NCBI GenBank assembly: GCA_014799985.1
Contig: JAAVGZ010000020.1
Location: 1-5,151, forward strand
From: Helicobacter sp.
GTDB lineage: Bacteria; Campylobacterota; Campylobacteria; Campylobacterales; Helicobacteraceae
Direction of reading: 5' to 3'
DNA length: 5,151 nt
In this document: one piece after another, positions 1-5,012 of the stretch
How positions within the stretch are numbered: the stretch's first letter is position 1
Layout of the letters: each line of letters begins with the position of its first letter
Program-made: the position numbers and the translations under genes
The notes under the pieces: generated by a model
Database searches by the model: none
What the model was told of the DNA's origin: nothing
Seen by the model: the letters and a program-made list of their open reading frames with translations, nothing else

Positions 1-46
1 CCCCCAACCCCTGCACGCTCTTCTTCTTGGTTGGGAAGACAAGAAC

Positions 47-100
47 CAAAGCGGCGCTGCGTGAGCTACGCTAGCTTGCGCGCGCTTTTTCTAGTGATTC
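47..100 (+). repeat. Palindromic repeat (family III), left copy
   Basis: A 54-bp element whose outer arms (CAAAGCGGCGCTG and GCGCGCGCTTTTTCT, ending GATTC) recur in inverted orientation at 5013-5071. Its centre is a small hairpin, AGCTA (64-68) pairing with TAGCT (72-76). The other copy has an unrelated but also self-complementary centre. No transposase or coding sequence is associated. It is probably a non-autonomous interspersed palindromic repeat; its function is unknown. Confidence 0.75.
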
Positions 101-122
101 GGAGGTGCGACTTTAGTCGTAC
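101..122 (+). repeat. Short hairpin repeat (family II), left copy
   Basis: GGAG followed by the near-perfect hairpin GTGCGACT-TT-AGTCGTAC. The same element, with one base changed, lies in inverted orientation at 1805-1826. Both copies sit within about a dozen bases of a 'GTCATTGCGAG' repeat, so the two repeat types seem to travel or function together. There is no U-tract after it, so it is not a classical terminator. Confidence 0.7.
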
Positions 123-129
123 TTCTTTT

Positions 130-226
130 GTCATTGCGAGCGTCCGTTAGGACGCGTGGCAATCAACCGTGTTAGGCATTCATAGACGTTTGATTGCTTC
201 GCATTCTAGCGAATGCTCGCAATGAC
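130..226 (+). repeat. Long palindromic repeat (family I), copy 1
   Basis: A 97-bp element bounded by the perfect inverted termini GTCATTGCGAG (130-140) and CTCGCAATGAC (216-226). Inner inverted arms are CAATCAA and TTGATTG. Two nested hairpins are visible: GCGTCC-GTTA-GGACGC (140-155) and GCATTC-TAGC-GAATGC (201-216). The core from CAATCAACCGTGT to GATTGCTTCG, including GCATTCATAGACG, is nearly identical to copy 2. When translated, this repeat class gives the spurious 'SLRAKRSN' peptides often seen in annotations. Confidence 0.85.
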
Positions 227-255
227 AGAAAATAGCACATACAAAAATGTCCATT

Positions 256-349
256 GTCATTGCGAGCGAGCCCATTGGGCGAGCGTAGCAATCAACCGTG
301 TCGAGCATTCATAGACGCTTGATTGCTTCGGCTATCGCCTCGCAATGAC
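256..349 (+). repeat. Long palindromic repeat (family I), copy 2
   Basis: A 94-bp element with the same 11-bp inverted termini as copy 1 and the same core, but different variable arms: GCCC-ATT-GGGC (270-280) on the left and a GGC/GCC hairpin (330-339) on the right. Its first 30 bases are identical to those of copy 4. It ends 31 bp before the conserved promoter block of paralogue A, in the same relative orientation as copy 5 has to paralogue C. Confidence 0.85.
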
Positions 350-380
350 GCCAAATAACATCGAAGACGCAATCAAAGCT

Positions 381-430
381 CGCAACGTCGGCATTCACAG
401 CCCCTATCAGCGGAACAATATTTGCTTGAA
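381..430 (+). promoter_or_regulatory. Promoter block shared with paralogue C
   Basis: This 50-bp block aligns without gaps to 4758-4807 read on the minus strand. The upstream part, CGCAA(C/T)GTCGGCATTCACAGCCC, differs at one position only. It is followed by 8 divergent bases and then the sigma-54 core. Sequence flanking the block on both sides is not alike. The conserved upstream part is either a binding site for an activator or simply recent common ancestry; the divergent 8-base spacer of fixed length argues mildly for a functional site. Confidence 0.65.
412..427 (+). promoter_or_regulatory. Sigma-54 (RpoN) promoter of paralogue A
   Basis: GGAACAATATTTGCTT carries the invariant GG (412-413) and GC (424-425) at the required 10-base spacing. 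It matches the Campylobacterota sigma-54 pattern GGAAC-R-N4-TTGCTT throughout. Transcription would begin about 12 bases downstream of the GC, near 437, leaving a leader of about 20 bases that includes the ribosome binding site. In this group RpoN with FlgR controls middle flagellar genes, so flagellar coexpression is expected. Confidence 0.85.
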
Positions 431-456
431 GATTCCCAAACGCACAAGGAGAAACA

Positions 457-1794
457 ATGCTCATCAACACTAACGCAGCAAACCAAAATTTTACTTTTGG
501 GCAGGCATTGGCAAACAGGGGCAATACACAAGATTCTGTGTTTGCATTGCCTCTTGGGCAACAAGCTGTCAATGAAACCGTTTTTATACTTCCAGAGACA
601 ATGGATTTATCGATACCACAAAACACGATAAAACTGCGTGAAAATTTTGGCGTTTTGGAGAAAATCAAGAATGCCGAGCAAGCCCCAAAGATTTTGGGAT
701 TTCCCATTGATGAAGAGGGCTATTTAACCGCAACGTTCAACAATGCGGCAGGGATTCCTGAAAGTTTCAAGATTCATGGCGATACGATTTTGGGCATGAT
801 GAGAGATGGGAGAGTGCAACTCTCAAGCTCTGAAGAATTAGTGGGTTATTTTAAAACAACTTATGCACGGTTGCAAGAGATGATGGGAGAAAAACTCTAC
901 ACAACAACAGGATTTTTCACTCAAGAGCAGCTCGATTCTATGCCCCATGCATTTGTTACACGTGATGGGAGCGTTGGGGGAGAGATTCAAAAAATCTACA
1001 CTCAAGAAGATGTTGCAAATTCTATCTACGAAATACGTTATGGCGATGGAAGAAGATATTACAACGACCCCAAAAGTTATTATGGAGTCTTGGATTTAGA
1101 ACCAAAAGCGCATTATATTGTTCCTTATGAGAATGGCTCAAATCAGTCTGGTTGGTCTTCTGAAAAATATCTTGACGAAAATGGCAATCTCTCACAGGGA
1201 GGATTATTGAGTTTTGCGGTGTGGGAAGGAAGCATGTATGTCAATCAAAAACCCGATTTCTATACACAATCGTATTATGATATAGAAGAAGGGAAAATGA
1301 CAATGGAAGAATATGTTCGGCAGTATGCTAAGGGTGATTTTTTGCCAAAAGAATACCAATGGGGACATCGAGAACATGCAAAAAGAAGTATCGCTATGGC
1401 ATCGTGGATTCAAGACAAGGGATTTAGCGAAAAAGATTTGAATGAGATGACAGGGGAGGATTTTAAGAATCTTGAATATAGTTTTATTGATTTGACTTAT
1501 GCCTATAATCGCATGAAAGAAGAGGAAGAATACTCCAAACGTCGACATATTGTTTTTGACCCAGAGGCATTCCTTTTGCAACTCTTTGCGACAGATGAGG
1601 TTGATTCTAAAAATCTTGATGTTCCCGATTTATTGCTTGAGGAAGTAGAGCGCAAAAGACAGCTTGAAGACGAAAATTATCAACCCAAGAAAAAAGAACA
1701 AGAAACACTTGCCCAAAAAGTCATAAATGCAGGCGCTATCTTTGAAAAAATCGAGCAGCTTGTGAAAACATGGGAAGAGGAAACTGATGTTTAA
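457..1794 (+). CDS. Cj0814-like putative flagellar-dependent secreted protein (paralogue A)
   Basis: A 445-aa hydrophilic protein with no Sec signal peptide, no membrane segment and no cysteine. The ATG follows AAGGAG (446-451) by five bases. I believe it belongs to the Campylobacterota family named for Cj0814, described as secreted through the flagellar export apparatus; the key resemblance is residues about 77-107, around APKILGFP, EGYLTATFN, AAGIPE and FKIH. Blocks shared with the inverted paralogue at 3389-4726 are the N-terminus (MLIN, FTFGQ, LAN, VFALP, residues 1-32), 152-177 (TGFF, QEQLDSMPHAFVTRDGS, GGEIQ), 213-219 (LEPKAH), 233-259 (WSSEKYLDENGNLSQGGLL), 265-294 (PDFYTQS, EGKM) and 373-437 (LLLQLFATD, YQPKKKE, then a likely C-terminal helix). 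Residues about 108-118 and 180-212 diverge. The shared N-terminus is a candidate export signal. It is transcribed alone from a sigma-54 promoter. Host target and activity are unknown; family assignment is from memory. Confidence 0.8.
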   Translation: MLINTNAANQNFTFGQALANRGNTQDSVFALPLGQQAVNETVFILPETMDLSIPQNTIKLRENFGVLEKIKNAEQAPKILGFPIDEEGYLTATFNNAAGIPESFKIHGDTILGMMRDGRVQLSSSEELVGYFKTTYARLQEMMGEKLYTTTGFFTQEQLDSMPHAFVTRDGSVGGEIQKIYTQEDVANSIYEIRYGDGRRYYNDPKSYYGVLDLEPKAHYIVPYENGSNQSGWSSEKYLDENGNLSQGGLLSFAVWEGSMYVNQKPDFYTQSYYDIEEGKMTMEEYVRQYAKGDFLPKEYQWGHREHAKRSIAMASWIQDKGFSEKDLNEMTGEDFKNLEYSFIDLTYAYNRMKEEEEYSKRRHIVFDPEAFLLQLFATDEVDSKNLDVPDLLLEEVERKRQLEDENYQPKKKEQETLAQKVINAGAIFEKIEQLVKTWEEETDV

Positions 1795-1804
1795 AGGTTA
1801 ATGA

Positions 1805-1826
1805 GTGCGACTAAAGTCGCACCTCC
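1805..1826 (-). repeat. Short hairpin repeat (family II), right copy
   Basis: The perfect hairpin GTGCGACT-AA-AGTCGCAC (1805-1822) followed by CTCC is the inverted counterpart of 101-122. It starts 11 bases after the stop codon of paralogue A and could form an RNA stem at the transcript end, but no run of U follows. The two copies face each other across paralogue A and its upstream repeats. Confidence 0.75.
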
Positions 1827-1833
1827 TACATGT

Positions 1834-1884
1834 GTCATTGCGAGCGAGTAACGCGAGCGCGGCAATCAACAGGCAAAGAATCCC
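1834..1884 (-). repeat. Half copy of long palindromic repeat (family I), copy 3
   Basis: It begins with the usual terminus GTCATTGCGAG but stops after about 51 bp with no matching opposite terminus. The part CAATCAACAGGCAAAGAATCCC (1863-1884) matches the reverse complement of the right half of copy 4 at all but one base. It is therefore a truncated member of the same subfamily, lying in the opposite orientation. Confidence 0.75.
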
Positions 1885-1969
1885 AACACACCCAATTATC
1901 ACACAAAATTTATGCTACTTTCAACTTTACAATGATGCAATGAACATATTTAAACACAGGGAGTCAACA

Positions 1970-2227
1970 ATGACAAAGAGTATCACGAAATTCTTCATAG
2001 GTGCGGCATTGTTCGCAGGCGTTGCAAGCGCCGACACAGACCTAATAACAAACATTATGGAACAACAAGGCAAACTTTATCGTTAAGTTTGGGGCAAGTT
2101 ACTGAAGAGATACTTAGTCAGTATAGAACAACCGCTCAAAATTTGAACTATGCTAGAAGGCTAGAAATGTGGTGATGTTTATTGTGTTACGGCAGTTCTA
2201 AAAACTTATGGAATGGTTTTTGCTTGA
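1970..2227 (+). pseudogene. Small exported protein, apparently frameshifted
   Basis: The ATG follows AGGGAG (1958-1963) by six bases. The first 38 codons give a textbook Sec signal peptide: basic start MTKSITK, hydrophobic FFIGAALFAGVA, and an ASA cleavage motif before D22. That frame stops at TAA 2084-2086. The -1 frame is open from there with protein-like sequence (SLGQVTEEILSQY, then TTAQNLNYARRLE) until 2173. After that the original frame reads CGDVYCVTAVLKTYGMVFA and stops at TGA 2225-2227. One missing T near 2083 and one extra A in 2165-2167 would rebuild a protein of about 85 aa with a mature CX4C pair near its end. As it stands, only a 38-aa product ending at 2086 (about 17 residues after cleavage) would be made. 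A weak -10-like TACAAT lies at 1928-1933. I do not recognise the family. Sequencing error is an alternative explanation. Confidence 0.6.
2210..2225 (+). promoter_or_regulatory. Sigma-54 (RpoN) promoter of gene B
   Basis: GGAATGGTTTTTGCTT has GG (2210-2211) and GC (2222-2223) exactly 10 bases apart and the conserved TTGCTT end; only the AAC of the -24 element is altered to AAT. The expected start is near 2235, about 24 bases before the ATG of gene B. The site overlaps the last codons (Y-G-M-V-F-A) of the broken upstream gene. The upstream block shared by the two paralogue promoters is absent here. Confidence 0.75.
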
Positions 2228-2258
2228 CTATTGAAAATTTTTATTTCAAGGAACAAGT

Positions 2259-3188
2259 ATGAACAATATCCAAACAAGCAGTCGATTTGAAATGCCGCAA
2301 GCCTCGCTATGGCAGCAAAATAGCGAGGCAACACAAAGCGCACAGAACTTTGCGCCACTCTTGCAAAATAAAGAGCGGGCTATAAAAGAAGTTGATGAAG
2401 CAGATTTGGCGATTCAGCAAAAAATCGATAAAGAGATTGAAGCGATGACGTATTTTATGTATCCTCTCAAGCCAATGGAATCTGGCATAGAGCTAGACAA
2501 TTTTTCTCTTGATGATTTGCATGATTTTAGCAAAAAACGAACGAGTATTTGGAATATTGAATATGAAGGACAGATTGAAAATCTCCAAAAACTTCGTAAT
2601 AGTAGCGCCGAAAATCGTGCAATATGGGATAGAATCGACAAACTCCTTAGCCCTAATAGCGAAAAACCGAATCTACAAGTTTTGGGCTTGCGTCAGGCAG
2701 CGCTTGAAATGATTCTTGCAGGCGCTGGAGATGTGGCAGAAGAAATAGTTCAAAATGCTGTTGCGAATGATTATGTTGCAACCCTTGATAAACTCTTTCA
2801 AAGTTATTTTTCAAAACAAACCTATCAACAACATTGTAAAAATGGACTTGCTCTTGTCTCTTTTGATGCGCATGCGGACGACCCAGAATACCAAAGGCTT
2901 CTTTCGCAATATAAAAAAGACATTTTTACAAGCACAACGCGCGATGAGATTCTGCAAGAACTTAACGCTATGTTCACGGACGACATCAAACAAAAAACAC
3001 GTGAATGGTTTGAATCAGACCATCGTTGGCTCGGTATCGACAACGAAAATGCCAAGAATAATATTGATTCAAGTGTTGAAAATCTGCTTGCTATTATTCA
3101 AAATGCGCATTCCACATTTGGCGAACGTAATCTTACATTTATTGAGAACGAAACGCAAGCATTTTTAGCGCGGTTTGGGGTAAAGTAG
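2259..3188 (+). CDS. Unrecognised 309-aa soluble protein (gene B)
   Basis: The ATG follows AAGGA (2248-2252) by six bases. The product is hydrophilic, probably mainly helical, with no signal peptide or membrane segment and a single cysteine (about C193). The first 35 residues are rich in Q, S, N and A and look disordered. Residues about 38-66 are a charged helix (KERAIKEVDEADLAIQQKI). Residues 142-185 form a more hydrophobic core (LGLRQAALEMILAGAGDVAE). The C-terminal part (223-309) alternates acidic and aromatic residues and ends in AFLARFGVK. I do not recognise the family and see no catalytic motif. A Ser/Gln/Asn-rich start without a Sec signal, plus its own sigma-54 promoter between two Cj0814-like genes, makes flagellar export or a partner role for A or C plausible, but that is inference from context. 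The 5' coding region contains a strong hairpin (2301-2329). Confidence 0.85.
   Translation: MNNIQTSSRFEMPQASLWQQNSEATQSAQNFAPLLQNKERAIKEVDEADLAIQQKIDKEIEAMTYFMYPLKPMESGIELDNFSLDDLHDFSKKRTSIWNIEYEGQIENLQKLRNSSAENRAIWDRIDKLLSPNSEKPNLQVLGLRQAALEMILAGAGDVAEEIVQNAVANDYVATLDKLFQSYFSKQTYQQHCKNGLALVSFDAHADDPEYQRLLSQYKKDIFTSTTRDEILQELNAMFTDDIKQKTREWFESDHRWLGIDNENAKNNIDSSVENLLAIIQNAHSTFGERNLTFIENETQAFLARFGVK
2301..2329 (+). repeat. Perfect 10-bp hairpin inside the start of gene B
   Basis: GCCTCGCTAT (2301-2310) pairs perfectly with ATAGCGAGGC (2320-2329) around a nine-base loop. It covers about codons 15-24 of gene B, encoding the stretch around ASLWQQNSEA. It lies beyond the initiation region, so it would not hide the ribosome binding site by itself. 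It may be a remnant of a palindromic repeat caught in the reading frame, or an mRNA structure affecting translation or stability. Confidence 0.7.
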
Positions 3189-3255
3189 TTTGGTGTTGAT
3201 TCTATGTTTGTCTTGAGAGAATCTTGCCATAGTCGTCCCTCCGATGTTATTTCTC

Positions 3256-3363
3256 GTCATTGCGAGCGAGCCCATTGGGCGAGCGCGTGGCAAGCAACCG
3301 TGTGCAAAGCTAGAATCATGGGGATTCTGTGCCTGTTGATTGCTTCGCTTTGCTCGCAATGAC
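3256..3363 (+). repeat. Long palindromic repeat (family I), copy 4, between convergent genes
   Basis: A 108-bp element with the perfect 11-bp termini GTCATTGCGAG (3256-3266) and CTCGCAATGAC (3353-3363). An inner stem AGAATC/GATTCT lies at 3312-3317 and 3323-3328. It fills most of the 200-bp gap between the converging ends of gene B (stop at 3186-3188) and paralogue C (stop at 3389-3391). Its core (CCGTGTGC, AAGCT, AATCATG) matches copy 5 rather than copies 1 and 2. It may act as a bidirectional transcription barrier, although no U-tract is present. Confidence 0.85.
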
Positions 3364-3388
3364 AATAGGCGCGCACCGCAAGTCTCTC

Positions 3389-4726
3389 CTATGCTGTTTT
3401 CAAAAACTGCTCAACCTTTGCAAGTGCAGCGCCAGCATTTCTGACTTTTTGGGTGAGTGTTTCTTTTTCTTTTTTCTTGGGTTGGTATCTTTCATCTTCA
3501 AGCACTTTTTTTCTTTCTGCTTCTTCAAACAATGAATCGGGGACATCAAGAAGCTTGGGGTCAAGCACTTGGTCTGTTGCAAAGAGTTGCAAAAGCAAGT
3601 CTTCGGTGTCAAAATATTTCTTTTCTACTTCTTCTTCCTTTTCTTGCAAATGATGATGAGCATTAAGCAATTGGTGGAAATTGGACACCAAACTACTAAA
3701 ATCTTCATCTTTCATTTTATTTAAGTCTTCTTCTTGAAAGCCTTGTTCTTTGAGCCAAGATGCAAAAGCAATCTGTCTTTTGGCACTTTCTTGATGCCCG
3801 CTTCGATAGGATTCCTCGACAAATTCACCTTCGGCATATTGTTTAATGTATTCTTCAATACTCATCTTGCCTTCTTTTATGTCATAAAACGATTGTGTAT
3901 AGAAATCGGGTTGCTGATTAGCAACAATGCTTCCTTGCCACATTGCAAATGCCAAAAGCCCACCTTGTGAGAGATTGCCATTTTCATCGAGATATTTTTC
4001 AGAAGACCAATTAGAACTTTTCCAATCAAAATCATTGGGTATCAATCGATGGGCTTTTGGTTCAAGCCCTAGAATGCTTGAATAACTAAAAGCTCTTTCT
4101 TTCATCAGTGTAGTTTTTAGTTGATTCTTGTCATAAAGCCCTTGAATCTCTCCCCCAAAACTGCCATCGCGTGTCACAAATGCATGTGGCATAGAATCGA
4201 GTTGTTCTTGGCTAAAAAATCCTGTTTCTGTTTGCAGATTATCGCCCATAATTTCTTGCAATCGTGTGTAGGTTGCTTGAAAATAATTAACCAAATCTTC
4301 TGATGTTGAGAGCTGTATTCTGCGGTCAGATGAAACTTTTGTTATGCCTGCATAAGGAATAGTAGATGGGTAATTATTAATATCCATGATTGTTTGACTA
4401 TGAATCTTAAAATCCTCTGGAATCCCTGCCGCTTTGTTGAATGTTGCGGTCAAATATCCCTCATCATCGAGCGGAAAACCTAGAATCTTTGGCGCTTGCT
4501 CGGCTTTTTGAATCCTACCCAAAAGCCCGAGATTCTCGCGAAGTTCAATTGTGTTTTGCGGTTGGGTTGGCTGTACGCCAAGCGCGAGCGTTTCTGCAAA
4601 CACAGAATCACTACTCGCGCTTTGGGCAAAGGGCAACGCAAAGACAAAATCTTGCGAATCGTCTTTGTTTGCCAACGTTTGCCCGAATGTAAGGCTTTGT
4701 TGGGTGGAATGCGCGTTAATCAGCAT
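3389..4726 (-). CDS. Cj0814-like putative flagellar-dependent secreted protein (paralogue C)
   Basis: A 445-aa paralogue of the 457-1794 product in opposite orientation. The ATG (4724-4726) is preceded by AGGAG (complement of 4733-4737). It likewise lacks cysteine, a Sec signal and membrane segments. Shared blocks fall at residues 1-32, 79-109 (APKILGFP, EGYLTATFN, AAGIPE, FKIH), 168-195 (QEQLDSMPHAFVTRDGS, GGEIQ), 221-226 (LEPKAH), 240-267 (WSSEKYLDENGNLSQGGLL), 273-302 and 376-443. It differs by about 15 extra residues near 114-133 (around NNYPSTIPYAGITK) and by a shorter 197-219 segment. Two coiled-coil-like charged stretches lie at 358-372 (LQEKEEEVEKK) and 400-425. By family it is inferred to be exported by the flagellar apparatus. 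It has its own sigma-54 promoter and converges on gene B. Confidence 0.8.
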   Translation of the reverse strand: MLINAHSTQQSLTFGQTLANKDDSQDFVFALPFAQSASSDSVFAETLALGVQPTQPQNTIELRENLGLLGRIQKAEQAPKILGFPLDDEGYLTATFNKAAGIPEDFKIHSQTIMDINNYPSTIPYAGITKVSSDRRIQLSTSEDLVNYFQATYTRLQEIMGDNLQTETGFFSQEQLDSMPHAFVTRDGSFGGEIQGLYDKNQLKTTLMKERAFSYSSILGLEPKAHRLIPNDFDWKSSNWSSEKYLDENGNLSQGGLLAFAMWQGSIVANQQPDFYTQSFYDIKEGKMSIEEYIKQYAEGEFVEESYRSGHQESAKRQIAFASWLKEQGFQEEDLNKMKDEDFSSLVSNFHQLLNAHHHLQEKEEEVEKKYFDTEDLLLQLFATDQVLDPKLLDVPDSLFEEAERKKVLEDERYQPKKKEKETLTQKVRNAGAALAKVEQFLKTA

Positions 4727-4757
4727 TGAAATCTCCTAATCATTTAATGTTAAGAGA

Positions 4758-4807
4758 TTCAAGCAAAAATTGTTCCTCCAACAAGGGCTGTGAATGCCGA
4801 CATTGCG
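4758..4807 (-). promoter_or_regulatory. Promoter block shared with paralogue A
   Basis: Read on the minus strand, this is the gap-free counterpart of 381-430: CGCAATGTCGGCATTCACAG, then CCC, an 8-base spacer of different sequence, then the sigma-54 core ending TTTTGCTTGAA. The leader between this block and the start codon is not conserved and here is about five bases longer than for paralogue A. Confidence 0.65.
4761..4776 (-). promoter_or_regulatory. Sigma-54 (RpoN) promoter of paralogue C
   Basis: On the minus strand the site reads GGAACAATTTTTGCTT, with GG at 4776-4775 and GC at 4764-4763, exactly 10 bases apart. It is a full match to the Campylobacterota GGAAC-R-N4-TTGCTT pattern. The expected start is near 4751, giving a leader of about 25 bases with AGGAG before the ATG at 4726. 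Confidence 0.85.
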
Positions 4808-4829
4808 ACTTTCTGTGTGTGCCTCCAAC

Positions 4830-4934
4830 GTCATTGTGAGCGCTAGCGAAGCAATCTAACAACATAGAGTCTTTCATGATTTTAGCTTCGCACACGGTTG
4901 GTTGCCGCGCTCGCACGTTGTTCGCTGCAATGAC
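4830..4934 (-). repeat. Long palindromic repeat (family I), copy 5
   Basis: A 105-bp, more decayed member: GTCATTGTGAG at 4830-4840 and GCAATGAC ending at 4934. Read on the minus strand its core (CCAACCGTGTGC, AAGCT, AAATCATG, GATTGCTTCGCT) aligns with copy 4. It lies 22 bp beyond the conserved promoter block of paralogue C, with the same orientation to the gene as copy 2 has to paralogue A. Confidence 0.75.
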
Positions 4935-4940
4935 AAATAG

Positions 4941-4968
4941 AGATGTTTCGCTAGCGCCTCAACATGAC
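4941..4968 (-). repeat. Fragment of a second interspersed repeat ('GTCATGTTGAG' type)
   Basis: On the minus strand the stretch reads GTCATGTTGAGGCGCTAGCG then AAACATCT, with an internal CGCTAGCG palindrome. It resembles, from memory, a second repeat class common in Helicobacter genomes that is distinct from the 'GTCATTGCGAG' class. Only this half is seen. Confidence 0.4.
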
Positions 4969-4977
4969 AACCCACCC

Positions 4978-5010
4978 CCTTACCCCCTCCGCAAGGGAGG
5001 GGGAATAAGG
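4978..5010 (+). repeat. GC-rich hairpin element
   Basis: CCTTA-CCCCCTCC (4978-4990) pairs with GGAGGGGG-AA-TAAGG (4996-5010) around a five-base loop, giving 13 pairs with a two-base bulge. This is much more GC-rich than its surroundings. It lies between the fragment at 4941-4968 and the repeat at 5013-5071. It looks like another interspersed palindrome; with no U-tract and no gene ending beside it, a terminator role is unsupported. Confidence 0.6.
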
Positions 5011-5012
5011 TA

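Noticed and set aside
3..35. Inverted repeat CCCAACC / GGTTGGG
   Set aside because: Only 7 bp with a 19-base loop and no second copy; too weak to call.
130..349. CRISPR-like array because two similar repeats lie in tandem
   Set aside because: Repeats are about 95 bp, internally palindromic, only two in tandem, with no regular unique spacers and no cas gene.
309..707. Open frame of 132 codons on the minus strand overlapping the start of paralogue A
   Set aside because: Antisense to a well-supported gene and extending into a palindromic repeat; its existence is explained by the shared coding sequence and repeat.
2185..2225. Shared upstream block also at gene B (CGGCA...TT)
   Set aside because: Only a few bases match, spacing differs from the paralogue promoters, and the stretch is explained as remnant coding sequence.
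3198..3223. GATTCT / AGAATC stem after gene B as a terminator
   Set aside because: Six base pairs with a 14-base loop and no U-tract.
3165..3365. Minus-strand frame giving an 'SLRAKRSN'-type peptide
   Set aside because: It is the translation of a family I repeat, a well-known annotation artefact; no ribosome binding site.
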